Below are positions 53,486-63,179 of a stretch of DNA of 64,000 nucleotides, piece by piece. The notes beneath the pieces were generated by a model. That model searched no databases, was not told the origin of the DNA, and was given only the letters and a program-made list of their open reading frames with translations. The first letter of the stretch is position 1. Every line of letters starts with the position of its first letter. The stretch spans positions 61,093,920-61,157,919 of the forward strand of contig NC_087247.1 of assembly GCF_037042905.1 (NCBI RefSeq), read 5' to 3'. A program made the translations under genes and the position numbers. This stretch comes from Lytechinus pictus. Lineage: Eukaryota > Echinodermata > Echinoidea > Temnopleuroida > Toxopneustidae.

Positions 53486-53919
53486 CCCGGGGGGGGGGGG
53501 GCACTCACATATATTGGTGGTACAGGGACATGCTGTTTTGATGACCCCCTTTTTCAGACCTAATTTTCAGTTCTCTAGATACTAAGAATGACAAAAGTTC
53601 AGTTCAATAGCCGCCCAGCCTCGCTTGCAATTCCCCCGTTACGAGACATCTCAGTTCCCCAGCCCTGCCAAAATTGTCAAACGCAAGCACTGCATGCGAG
53701 AGGATGCAACTCCCTACATGGCTAGCGCATGCACAGCGCCATACCTACAGTGCCACGATCCTGTTCCGTAGAGCCTGTTATTCACACACCGCAGTATATA
53801 TTTAGTTCCCAAGACCCCATACTTTACCCTTTTAGTAAGTTCCTTAGACCCCAATTTCAGAGTTTCGTGAGGCACACCCCCCATCAAAAAAATAATTTGA
53901 GTGCCCCCCCCCCCCCCGG
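53486..53919 (+). mobile_element. GGGGCACTCA element nested in an older copy of itself
   Basis: Ends CCCGGGGG...GCACTCAC / TTTGAGTGCCCC...CCGG. Flanked by ACCTACAG (53478-53485 and 53920-53927). 434 bp. Conserved inside: CAGACCTAATTTTCAGTTCT, CTAGATACT and GTGAGGCACACCCCC. Confidence 0.9.
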
Positions 53920-54090
53920 ACCTACAGTACCGTGATCCCATTCTGTAGACCGTTCTTCATACCGCCTGGTATATATTTAGTTCCCAAATCCCAAGACCCC
54001 ATATTTTCCCTTATAGTATGTTCCTTTAATAGACCCCCATTTCAAGGTTTTGTGAGGCACACCCCCATCAAAATATAATTTGAGTGCCCC

Positions 54091-54653
54091 TCTGTAGAGC
54101 CTCCCATTCATGTAGTCCATGTACCTCTTTTCACTTTCATATAGATGTTGCTAATGGAACCCATCAAGGATACAACCGGAAGTTCAATCAAATCTCCTTT
54201 CTCCTTTTTACTTTGTATTTCCATTTAAGCATCCTACAGTACACACAATTAGAGTGCGTGTGCACGGTCATCCTTGCAGTGAACTTTAAAACCACACGTG
54301 TGCAAAGATTTAAAACTAGTTTGTATTGATCTTCTACCTTTTCAATCAATACAGATGCTCTACTCTAGAAAAACTTCATAAACAAATCAATATTATCAGA
54401 CTAGTAAATTACTAAAACAACTGTATATTTGACCCTACTTGTCTGGTCAGTGACCAATGGTCAATGCCCATACAAATTACAATCACAATTAGCATATGAA
54501 CACATCTCATTCTTTTTATCATTTACTTTATACTTTTTTTTTTTAAACATCTAATTTGAAAAATCCACTCACATTTTGGTTTCATTGTAATAAATGTAAA
54601 AGCCTACAATATACTTCGGAGTCCTATCCTTTTTTAAAAAGGATGGAGCCCAG
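54091..54653. other. no feature seen
   Basis: A+T-rich stretch between two GGGGCACTCA elements; nothing recognised. Confidence 0.4.
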
Positions 54654-55147
54654 GGGGTGGGGGTGGGGGGGGCACTCAAATTATATTTGATGGGGGTGTG
54701 CCTCACAAAACTCTGAAATGGGGGTCTAAGGAACTGACTACTACGGTAAAGTATGGGGTCTTGGGAACTAATATACCGGGCGGTGTGAAAAACAGGGTCT
54801 ACGGAAAGAGATAGCGGCACCGTAGGTACGGTGCATGCTCTGGCCATGCATTATATTAGGAGCGGCTACTAGTAAATGTACTGTACATGTACATGTAGTT
54901 ATGATATGGAGGGAGTTGCGAAGCCGTGCATGCATGTCTCGCATGCCGTGCTCGCGCTTGACAATTTTGGCAGGGCTGGGCCATGGGAACTGAGATGCCT
55001 CGTAACAAGGGTCATGCGAGCGGGGCTTCTGAACTGATCTTTTGTTATTCGGAGTATCTAGAGAACTGAAAATTAGGTCTGGAAAAAGGGGGTCATCAAA
55101 GCGGCACATCCCCATACCACCAATATATGTGAGTGCCCCCCCTCACC
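54654..55147 (-). mobile_element. GGGGCACTCA element, third copy, inverted
   Basis: Starts GGGTGGGGGGGGCACTCAAA, ends ATATATGTGAGTGCCCCCCC; internal order reversed relative to 53486-53919. The 115-codon - strand frame at 54768-55115 comes from the repeat. Confidence 0.85.
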
Positions 55148-55678
55148 GGAGGATTGAGATTCCACAAGAAGAATATCACACCATGAACATACAGTAATGT
55201 ACATGTGTATCTTCGTGAAATGTTGCCCATACATGTAGAAAGTATCATAAGGTGAAATGTTTACAGGTATTGTAGTAATACTTTGATAATTCATAGCTTT
55301 CCAAAAATTTATCATATGTTTTTTTTTTTTTCCTTTGGGTGTTTAATGACATGGAAGTGATGGAACATCTAGGGCTTACATGTATGGACAGTGTACGGTA
55401 CACATTGAGCAAGTTTTACATTTTACCATCTTTCAGGATCTTGGTTCTATCCTTGTCATGCACACACCTCCTACCTCTCAAGTGATTATCTTTGTTAGCT
55501 TGATATTGCAAAGGTGATCCAGCAGACTCTATTATTGATATGAACTTTCTAATGAGATTACAATGATCCCATATCTCATAATAAGATCACACCCTTGACT
55601 GCTCATCCCTGCCAAATGTCTTGCTAATCACCATGGGTTGTCTCAAGTGATTGGAGGTGTTCACACTTCATATTAGAG
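55148..55678. other. no feature seen
   Basis: A+T-rich; T run at about 55320-55331. Nothing recognised. Confidence 0.4.
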
Positions 55679-56310
55679 AGCTTTCGTTTTCTGTGACGTG
55701 CCATGTGAACGTACGAGATTAAGGAATTTTGGGAGCGCTGCGCATGCGCGAAGTAATCTGTGACGAGCCTTCTCGTTCACTGCCCAAATCTGTGACTCGT
55801 ATTTGAGGGTTTTGACGTTCGGTGTCATAGTGCTCGAACGAGCGTTTGTTCGTACATGATGACGTCATCCCAGCTTAGCAAAAATGAACGAAGCCGCATC
55901 AACACTTGAGTTTCGTTGATTCAGCAGGGCTGGTAAACTGCAAATTACTGCTTGTTACCTGCTTTTCCATTACATTTAGTGTGTCCTGTTTTCAGACACT
56001 ACATATCCGATAGGTAACTGATGTTCTATTTCCAAACAACTGTGTTTTTTCGGCTTTTTGCGCAAGAGTGCAAATGTTGCACCCACAGTCGCCCCACTGG
56101 TTCGTAGCGTGATGCTACGCCTGATTTTCCGGCCGAGCATCGGCCCGCGGCCCGCTCGCTATCACGCTGGTATATGCTGTGGCCTGGTACGGGTATACGT
56201 CGACTTAAATCGAAACTGTTTTCATCAATGTACGAACGTAATACTGAACGAGCTGTGTCACCACTTCCGGTGAACTAGGAATACGTTGCAGTCGCAGACA
56301 ATCGAAAGCT
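55679..56310. promoter_or_regulatory. CpG-rich block: candidate promoter or decayed TIR element
   Basis: Much richer in CpG than its surroundings. Contains a palindromic NRF-1-type site TGCGCATGCGCG (55739-55750), a consensus CRE TGACGTCA (55860-55867) and several CGAACG steps. Weak inverted ends AGCTTTCGTTTTCTGTGAC / inverted AGCTTTCGATTGTCTGCGAC suggest an old transposon, but no target duplication was found. As a promoter it could serve CDC42SE (8.3 kb away on the - strand) or a gene outside the window. Confidence 0.4.
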
Positions 56311-56558
56311 ACCTATTCTCATCAGTCACACAGGAATGTGTTTCTACTATGTATGAAGTTCCAATTAACCAAAATTAAAATATCGCACAATTCAAATTAA
56401 GTTGTAAAAATGGAAATAAAAATTATTCATAGGAAAGTCATGAAACTAGATAATATCAAGAAGATTTTTGGTTAGTTTTTTTTTCAATCAATACACTATA
56501 AATTTGGAGTTTCATATCTGGGATTGGTTGATTATGAAATGTAGGCTATAGTAATATA

Positions 56559-58470
56559 CACAACAAAAAAAGTAAGTCCCCCCTAAATCAAATTGCTGTA
56601 ACTTTTGAACGGAATTATTTTGAGATATGATATTTCGTAGGTGGATTTCTACACTCATTCAGCAACTCCTGGGGAAAAATAAGATTGATCGGTTGAGTCA
56701 TGCATGAGTAATAAAAGATTGAATTAAAAATGACAATTTTTGAAAGTCACAAGAGTCGTTTTTCAGATTGTGCAAATATAAAGTTGGGCAAATGTTGTCT
56801 TTAGGTGAATTTTATGGTGTTATGCTGTTTTACTATCCATCATTTAGCCACTCCACACACAATTTTGATATCATTATGTTCATGGTTGAGTGAGCACAAT
56901 GTATTGCAGGGGCCACGGAAGCGGGGGGGGGGGGGTTGGGTGGGGAGCTTCAGTCCCCCCCCCCCACTTTTTCCAAAAGCATGTACAAAAATGTAAAAAT
57001 GACCATACGATTGTGATTTTTTGCATGGTCAGCCCCCCCCCCCCCCACTTTGAAAACCCATCCCCGGCCCCTGTATTGTGACGTATCATCATAGGGGTTT
57101 ATGGTAGTATCCTCTACAATTTGTTAGATCATGTTTAAATTTGAAAATGTTGGTGGCTCCCCCAATTATAGGCCCCTCCCCCATTTTAAAATTCTGGACC
57201 CACCACTGATTTTCCATACATTTGTAAATTAAACTGATCATGAGAAATTGTTATTCACTTTATTACCCTTTAAAATGAGTCTGTGACATTGAAAATACCA
57301 ATTTTCCCACTTTGATGCGTGCTCACTCATCCATAAATAAACAAAGTGATTTCATTTTTGCACAGAATTCTGCCCATAGGTTGATAAACATTACTGCCTA
57401 ATGACAATGCTAAAGACAGCCGTGAAAAAAAGTTCCACCATATTGAGTAAGGGGTTACTTATTCTTAAACATGTGCACCCATAATGTACACAAGTCTATG
57501 GGAGACGAAGTCAAAATTTTAACAAATATGAAATGAGGGTTTGTTTCATGGACGGTTTTTGTTACTTCTGCCAATATTTATTTCATGAAACTTCGTACAT
57601 GGCTTCAGAGTAACACTATCCAAAAGGCGCGCACACCAAAATAACCATTCGATACGACACAGAGTGGGGCCAAGGCCTTGAACTTTCTTCTCATTTGCAT
57701 AATATTCGAATATTGTATGCTCACTGATGCATTAAACATCGGGATTTTCATAAAAATCAAATCAAATGAACTATGCAAGGTTTGTGACAGATATCCATAG
57801 TACTTAACAAATTGCATTTTTTCCGATAACGTAAAAAAGAGCTAATCGCATTCCACATGTTCATTCAAGCGTGGATATTTAGTTAAACGCCTTTGAATCA
57901 TTGAAGCATGTTAATTGGTCATGAACATAACGAAAAAGTTGAGAAAAGATAATTTTCAGCTCCCAAAATAAACCGATACTTGCCTATGATATTTGAAAAT
58001 CGTATTTTTTGTTTTCAATAAATGCTCATTGAACCGTGAAACGATGAATATTGTTGAAGAAACTCTTCCAAAAATAACTGTCATTTTTATTGATATAAAT
58101 GTGTAAAAATCCAATTATAGCAAATTTTGACTTGTGTTTATTCAACCGTGAAATTTAGCCAAAAAAATTGTATCGTCTTTTAGAGAGTACCTTTTACAAG
58201 CCTTCTGACTATTTTTTATGATGAGAATGTGGAATTAGTTCCAATAAAATGGAATCAAAGTCATGATATTTGGCTTGTGACTTTTGAAAAGTGACTATTT
58301 TGCCTTCTGACGGTGCTCACTGAAGCATGAAGTGAAATACGTCCATAACGTTTACTCAGAGGGTAGCTTATAAAATTACCTACACGCTCATGTAGAAATA
58401 CATTAAAAACTCGCATTGGTTCGGAAATTATTGATGTTTGTTTAAGGGGGGACTTACTTTTGTTGTTGTG
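56559..58470. mobile_element. 1.9-kb TA-flanked element (Tc1/mariner-like), non-autonomous
   Basis: Ends CACAACAAAAAAAGTAAGTC / inverted CACAACAACAAAAGTAAGTC, then CCCCCTAAA, flanked by TA/TATA. The size fits Tc1/mariner but no transposase frame remains. The interior repeats a TGCTCACTGAAGCATGAA-like motif (about 57333, 57717, 58022, 58315). A CAGGGGCC MITE is inserted at 56907-57073. Confidence 0.75.
56907..57073. mobile_element. MITE, CAGGGGCC family, copy 2
   Basis: Ends CAGGGGCCACGGAAG / CCCGGCCCCTG; flanked by TATTG (56902-56906, 57074-57078). Opposite orientation to 24868-25004, sharing TTTTTGCATGGTCAG and the C and G runs. Confidence 0.85.
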
Positions 58471-58515
58471 TATAGTTTAATGGCTAGTATCATGATCTAC
58501 AACTGTAGCAAAACA

Positions 58516-58850
58516 ATATACTTTTCACTCAGACTGCATTTTTCCCCCTTTACCCTGGACAACACTATACATTAAAGTAGGACTGGGGGGGGGGGGGGGT
58601 CTTTGTAATAGGTCAACGGCCCAACCAAGTTTTACAGGGATTGGCTCAGACCACTTTGGTTTCAGAATTAATTTACAAAAGTGGAATAGCAAAATACTGC
58701 TGTATCTGGCCCTGCTGAAAAGCAGGGTTAGCTGGCTTATTGCAGGGGTTGCAGGGCGTAGTCTGGAACCAAACTGGGCTGAAGCATTAACCAATCACCA
58801 GAGTCCAAAATTCATTTCAAATGCACATTATGTGGCAGAATCATCAACAA
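58516..58850. mobile_element. diverged CTTTTCACACTGCA-family MITE
   Basis: CTTTTCACTCAGACTGCA at the left and AAGCAGGGTTAGCTGGCTTA inside match the two copies at 61489-62410; the right end has decayed. Confidence 0.6.
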
Positions 58851-59480
58851 TCAAATAACATTGATACTTGATTACCCTTAAATCCACAAACTTTCAAAGT
58901 TATAAAAACTTGTACATGGTCATAGAGTGCACAATGACATTTCCAAAAACTAATTAACCATGGTTAAGATTTTCAACATTGATACCACAACGAGGTCATA
59001 GTTCTTTCACCCTAAATGACCTAGACCTTGTATCCTGAATCTAATCTAAAGCAAGATGATAAGATGTCCAAGTTTCATGAAATAGATCCATATATATACT
59101 TTCAAGTTTTAAAGTTCTGAAATTGCAAAAACTTAACCTTTGTTAAATAAAGATTTCAATGTTATACAGTGCGTCCCACAAAAAACGAAACCGAGATTTA
59201 TCATAACTTAATCACAAATACAATAGACAAATGACCTACCATTGTAAAGCTTAGAATCTCCTCTTTCATCTGAAATTACTAAGATTATTTCTCATTCGTG
59301 AATGCGTGAATGAGGAATAATCTAAGTAATATCAGATGAAAGAGGAGATTCTAAGCTTTACATTGGTAGGTCATTTGTCTATTGTATTTGGGATTAAGTT
59401 ATGATAAATCATCGCTAAATCTCGGTTTCGTTTTTTCTGGGACGCACTGTACAACATGGTCAATGTTCCCTGACCTTTCA
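58851..59480 (+). mobile_element. degenerate tandem-array fragment
   Basis: Scattered unit motifs (GATACTTGATTACCCTTA, GATGTCCAAGTTTCATGAAA, AAACTTAACC) of the pearl-like arrays, heavily diverged, split by a mariner-like palindrome. Confidence 0.55.
59167..59449. mobile_element. palindromic mariner-like MITE
   Basis: Ends CAGTGCGTCCCACAAAAAAC / inverted CAGTGCGTCCCAGAAAAAAC with TA on each side (59165-59166, 59450-59451). 283 bp; arms of about 130 bp pair almost throughout (TAGAATCTCCTCTTTCATCT inverted). Confidence 0.9.
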
Positions 59481-60457
59481 TATGACTGGAAACTCTACAT
59501 GCAGGTCTACAACCAGTTGTAAAGAGTAGAAATCACATCAATAATAGTACATGTAGATACTATATACTATTTACCTCAATAGATCAGTCTTTACTTGCAC
59601 AATAATCCAACGTAATCCTTTTATACAAGTGCATGTAGTTCAGGTTCAGATATCACTCTTATTCCTCCAGTATGCTGCATCTCACAAGAAACAACTCGCA
59701 AACTGATCTACAATATGAATCAATCCATTCTCTATAAGGTGCACAACACATGAACGTCCTTCCGCTGTGAAAGAATCACTTCTCACTCCTATACTCAGGA
59801 AGTAGGAGAGACTCTGTACCAAACAGGGGTCGTTAACTTTTAGTGCAGTCAAACTCTATACATGCATGTGAACGCAGATTTAAAAGATTTTTAGAAAAAT
59901 GACATAAAACACTGTTAATTTGAGAAATCGTTGTCACCTTGCAAAATATAGTTGACATGTATGTCAGTCAGGCAGAACAAGTTACTGCACACTGTTCAGG
60001 AAAATTTTAACTGAAATGACCAATTCTGTAATTGTCTACAAATAGTGGCTAGACAGACAGATAGACAGCAAGTGAGCTTGTCGGCTACTGGGGTCGATAA
60101 TGACTGTGTCCTGTTATTGCTCTTAGTTTGTATCTCAACATGTGTACCATACAACCATCTTAGTCATCACATGACTACAGGCATCACAGTTTCCCGCTTC
60201 TCTGCAAATACCTCAGTCGTCATTTCCTTGTTTACTGCCTTCGTTTCAGTGCATACTGTAGCCGCCCATTTAAAATGGATAAATAATACCTTTAGTAGCC
60301 AAGAGTGACTTGTACATTTTGTAATGCATCAACATCAAATAAAAGATAAGGTGCATGGGTAGAAAACCTCAAGAAAGCAGAAGATCAACACTCACAGCTC
60401 TGTAGATTATTGATTAAACATAACTAATAATCTACACGTAACTTGTTTCAATTGTAT
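59481..60457. other. no feature seen
   Basis: A+T-rich, ordinary-looking sequence. The 87-codon frame at 60045-60308 has a hydrophobic middle but nothing recognisable. Confidence 0.4.
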
Positions 60458-60621
60458 ACAAATAGCGAATAGGCATGAGTGCGATGGTGCAAGATTTCGC
60501 ATGAGGTGGAAGAAAGATGCTCTATTCAACGAGGCGTTAGCCGAGTTGAATAGAGCGTCTCTTTCTTTCACCAAATGCAAAATCTCGCACCATTGCACGA
60601 ATAAGAATATTCGCTATTTGT
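60458..60621. mobile_element. palindromic MITE, ACAAATAGCG ends
   Basis: 164 bp: GATGGTGCAAGATTTCGCAT...GCTCTATTCAAC inverted as GTTGAATAGAGC...ATGCAAAATCTCGCACCAT, loop GAGGCGTTAGCCGA. Ends ACAAATAGCG / CGCTATTTGT. TTGTA occurs on both flanks, possibly a 5-bp duplication. Confidence 0.8.
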
Positions 60622-61439
60622 GTTGTACAACGCCTCGGAAATTAGCGAAAATATGAAAAAACAAGAGTTTTTCCCTGCAGTAATCAATGACAGGGAGCAC
60701 AAATATTGGAAGCAAAAAGCAAATCCCACAAGCGCACATGACCTTGGGCAGCTTTGCGCATTTAATCAGTTTCTTTCTTGGCAAAGTTCATCCTATTTTA
60801 AGTCATCTACATTTAAAAAAATTAAAATTCCGTCAGTAGGAAAACATCCAGAGAAACCATTTGACTGATATCCTCAGCGGAAGAGATGAGAATATCACTG
60901 CCAATTACTCATCAGCCTGTTTTCAAATTACTATTACAAGGGTCAAGCAGGCTGCCATTACTCTTTCACATGGTGAAATGCTAGAGCATGTCACTCCAAA
61001 TTTGATGCCTAACTAAATTATTGATGATGAAATTAAAGGTAAAGATAAAGGAAAAAAATATTCTTAAATCAACATTTTGAAATCAATTCAACATTTTGAA
61101 ATCCCTGAACCAAAGTATTACACATGATAAATTTCAGCCAATAAAAAACAGCTTTTCAATAGTCTGGCTGCTCTGACAACCAAGGAGAGATACATTGGAA
61201 CAGAACATGGACTCATATTATAACATGTAGGACAATTCCTGTTCATCAGTCACTTATTAAACATTTCCATCTCTTTGAAGGCATGGGCCTTATCAAGTCT
61301 TATCAGCTATATTATCTTTCAAACATACGATGAGTATAATTAGCCTCATAGAATACAAACTAAAAACATACCCTAAATGAACCTGTAAAATGCAAAAAAA
61401 CTCAAATTCCAAAAAATAAAGGCCTACAACAAAAATGTT
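60622..61439. other. no feature seen
   Basis: A+T-rich; no exon or repeat recognised. Confidence 0.4.
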
Positions 61440-61488
61440 AGAGTCTTTGAATGCCTCAGCAGTACTAATTTTGAAAATAACTAATATG

Positions 61489-61922
61489 CTTTTCACACTG
61501 CACATATTTTCCTTAACCCCAGGAAATTGGTGGGGCTAGGGGGGGTCTTAGCCACACCAATTCTCGGGGTTAAGCTTAGCCCACTTCGTTTTCACACTAC
61601 GTTTTAGCAAAGTGGGCTAGTACGGTACCATCTGGCCCTTAAAAAAAGTAGGGTTAGCTGGCTAATTGCGGTGCTAAGAGATGCAGTGTGAAACAAAACC
61701 AGGCTAAGGAAAAGTGGGGCTACATGTAAGCATTAGCCAATCACAGCAGTCAAAATTGCAAGTTAATCACACTCTGTGTGTCAAAATCATCAATATTCAT
61801 GAGCTGTACGATAGTCCAGGGTTAAGGTGTAAACCCCGGCTACGCACATAGTATGGGGTTAAGAAAGACAGTGTGTAACAAAAAAAAGATAGTATGGGGT
61901 TAAGTAATTGAAGTGTGAAAAG
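61489..61922 (+). mobile_element. CTTTTCACACTGCA MITE, first of a head-to-tail pair
   Basis: Ends CTTTTCACACTGCACATA / GAAGTGTGAAAAG. Contains TTAACCCCAGGAAATTGGTG, a CCAAT box and AATATTCATGAGCTG. Confidence 0.85.
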
Positions 61923-61933
61923 CATATAATATA

Positions 61934-62410
61934 CTTTTCACACTGCACATATCGTCTTTAACCCCAGGAAATTGGTGGGGCTAAGGGGGGGAGGTCTTAG
62001 CCCCACCAATTTCCCAGGGTTAAGCTAACTTTGGTTTTACACTACGTTTTAGCAAAGGGGGCTAGCACAGTAAAAAGTATGGTACTATCTTGCCCTGCAA
62101 AAAAGCAGGGCTGGCCAGCTAATTGCGGTGCTAGCCCCATAATTGCAGCGCTAAGAGATGCAGTGTGAAACGAATCTAGGCTAAGAGAAAGGGGGGCTAA
62201 GCATTAGCCAATCACAGAAGTCAAAATGCACGTTAATCACGCTATGTGTGGCAACATCATCAATATTCATGAGCTGTGGGAAAGTCCGAGGTTAAGGCGT
62301 TAACCCCGGCTAAGCGAATAGTATGGGGTTAAGAAAGAAGTGTGAAACAAAAAAATGATAGTACATGGGGTTAAGGATAGTATGGGGTAAAGGAAATGCA
62401 GTGTGAAAAG
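61934..62410 (+). mobile_element. CTTTTCACACTGCA MITE, second of a head-to-tail pair
   Basis: Same family and orientation, 11 bp after the first. Ends CTTTTCACACTGCACATA / GCAGTGTGAAAAG. The two copies differ by many small indels, so they are not a recent duplication. Confidence 0.85.
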
Positions 62411-63179
62411 ATTAAAGCATATTAATGACTAATTTTTACAAAGGGGGAAAAACAAACATTCAAAAAATTTGATAAAATACTAGTTCATTGAGCTCAAAAT
62501 CAAATGACCTTTGACCCTGACTGAGATGTAATTTTTGATAGTACCCAATAGCAATCTCATGTACATGTAAGTTTCATAAATTTGATCAAATATTTTTTAA
62601 GATAATGAACAAAATACATTTTCTCATCAAAATGAATTGGTCTGAAATGACCTTTGACTTTGACAAAGTAGGCCTAATCTGAAATTATACTAATCTAATT
62701 CCTGATAGCCAATAATCATCTAAATTTAGACTTATAATTTTAGAATAACCTTGACTTTTTTTTTTTAAGTTGATGATCATAAATGATCTTTGACCTTCCA
62801 CTATTGTTCTGAAATTTCATTCATATATTTGCCAATTCTTGGTAACCATTATAAGTTTTACAATAGGGATTTATCTTGACAATTTAAAATCATTACCTTG
62901 ATTAAGATTTCAATGTTTATGACACTGAAACATGGCCAAGTTCATTGACCCTGTTTATGACCCCAAATTCATGCAAAATGATCTTTGATATTCAATTTCC
63001 CAACTGTTTAAGTTTCATGAAGCAGATACATTTACTTTCAAACTTATTTACATTTTAAACACTTAATCTTGGCAGAGATTTCTATGTTAATGATGCCACT
63101 ATCGCAGCCACCAAAAAAGTCTATAGTCTCGCTCAACTACATGTATGCAGACGAGATGAAAAAAAAATAGCACATCAAT

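Larger units (their letters stand above)
52661..54090 (+). mobile_element. GGGGCACTCA element, outer copy of a three-layer nest
   Basis: Left end GCGGGGCACTCAAATC, right end ATTTGAGTGCCCC. Its body is split by two younger insertions (52746-53251 and 53486-53919), each with a perfect 8-bp duplication of outer-element sequence. Confidence 0.85.
61440..63155 (+). mobile_element. degenerate tandem-array element with two nested MITEs
   Basis: Start-like GCCTCAGCAGTACTAATTTTGAAAA at 61453 is a decayed version of the family start; units with TGACCTTTGACCC (62509) follow after the MITEs; end-like AAAAAAGTCTATAGTCTCGC at about 63113. Confidence 0.6.

Noticed and set aside
54768..55115. 115-codon - strand frame
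   Set aside because: Falls wholly in the third GGGGCACTCA element and matches the other copies only as DNA.
60045..60308. 87-codon + strand frame with a hydrophobic middle
   Set aside because: No family resemblance, no splice context and no neighbouring exon.
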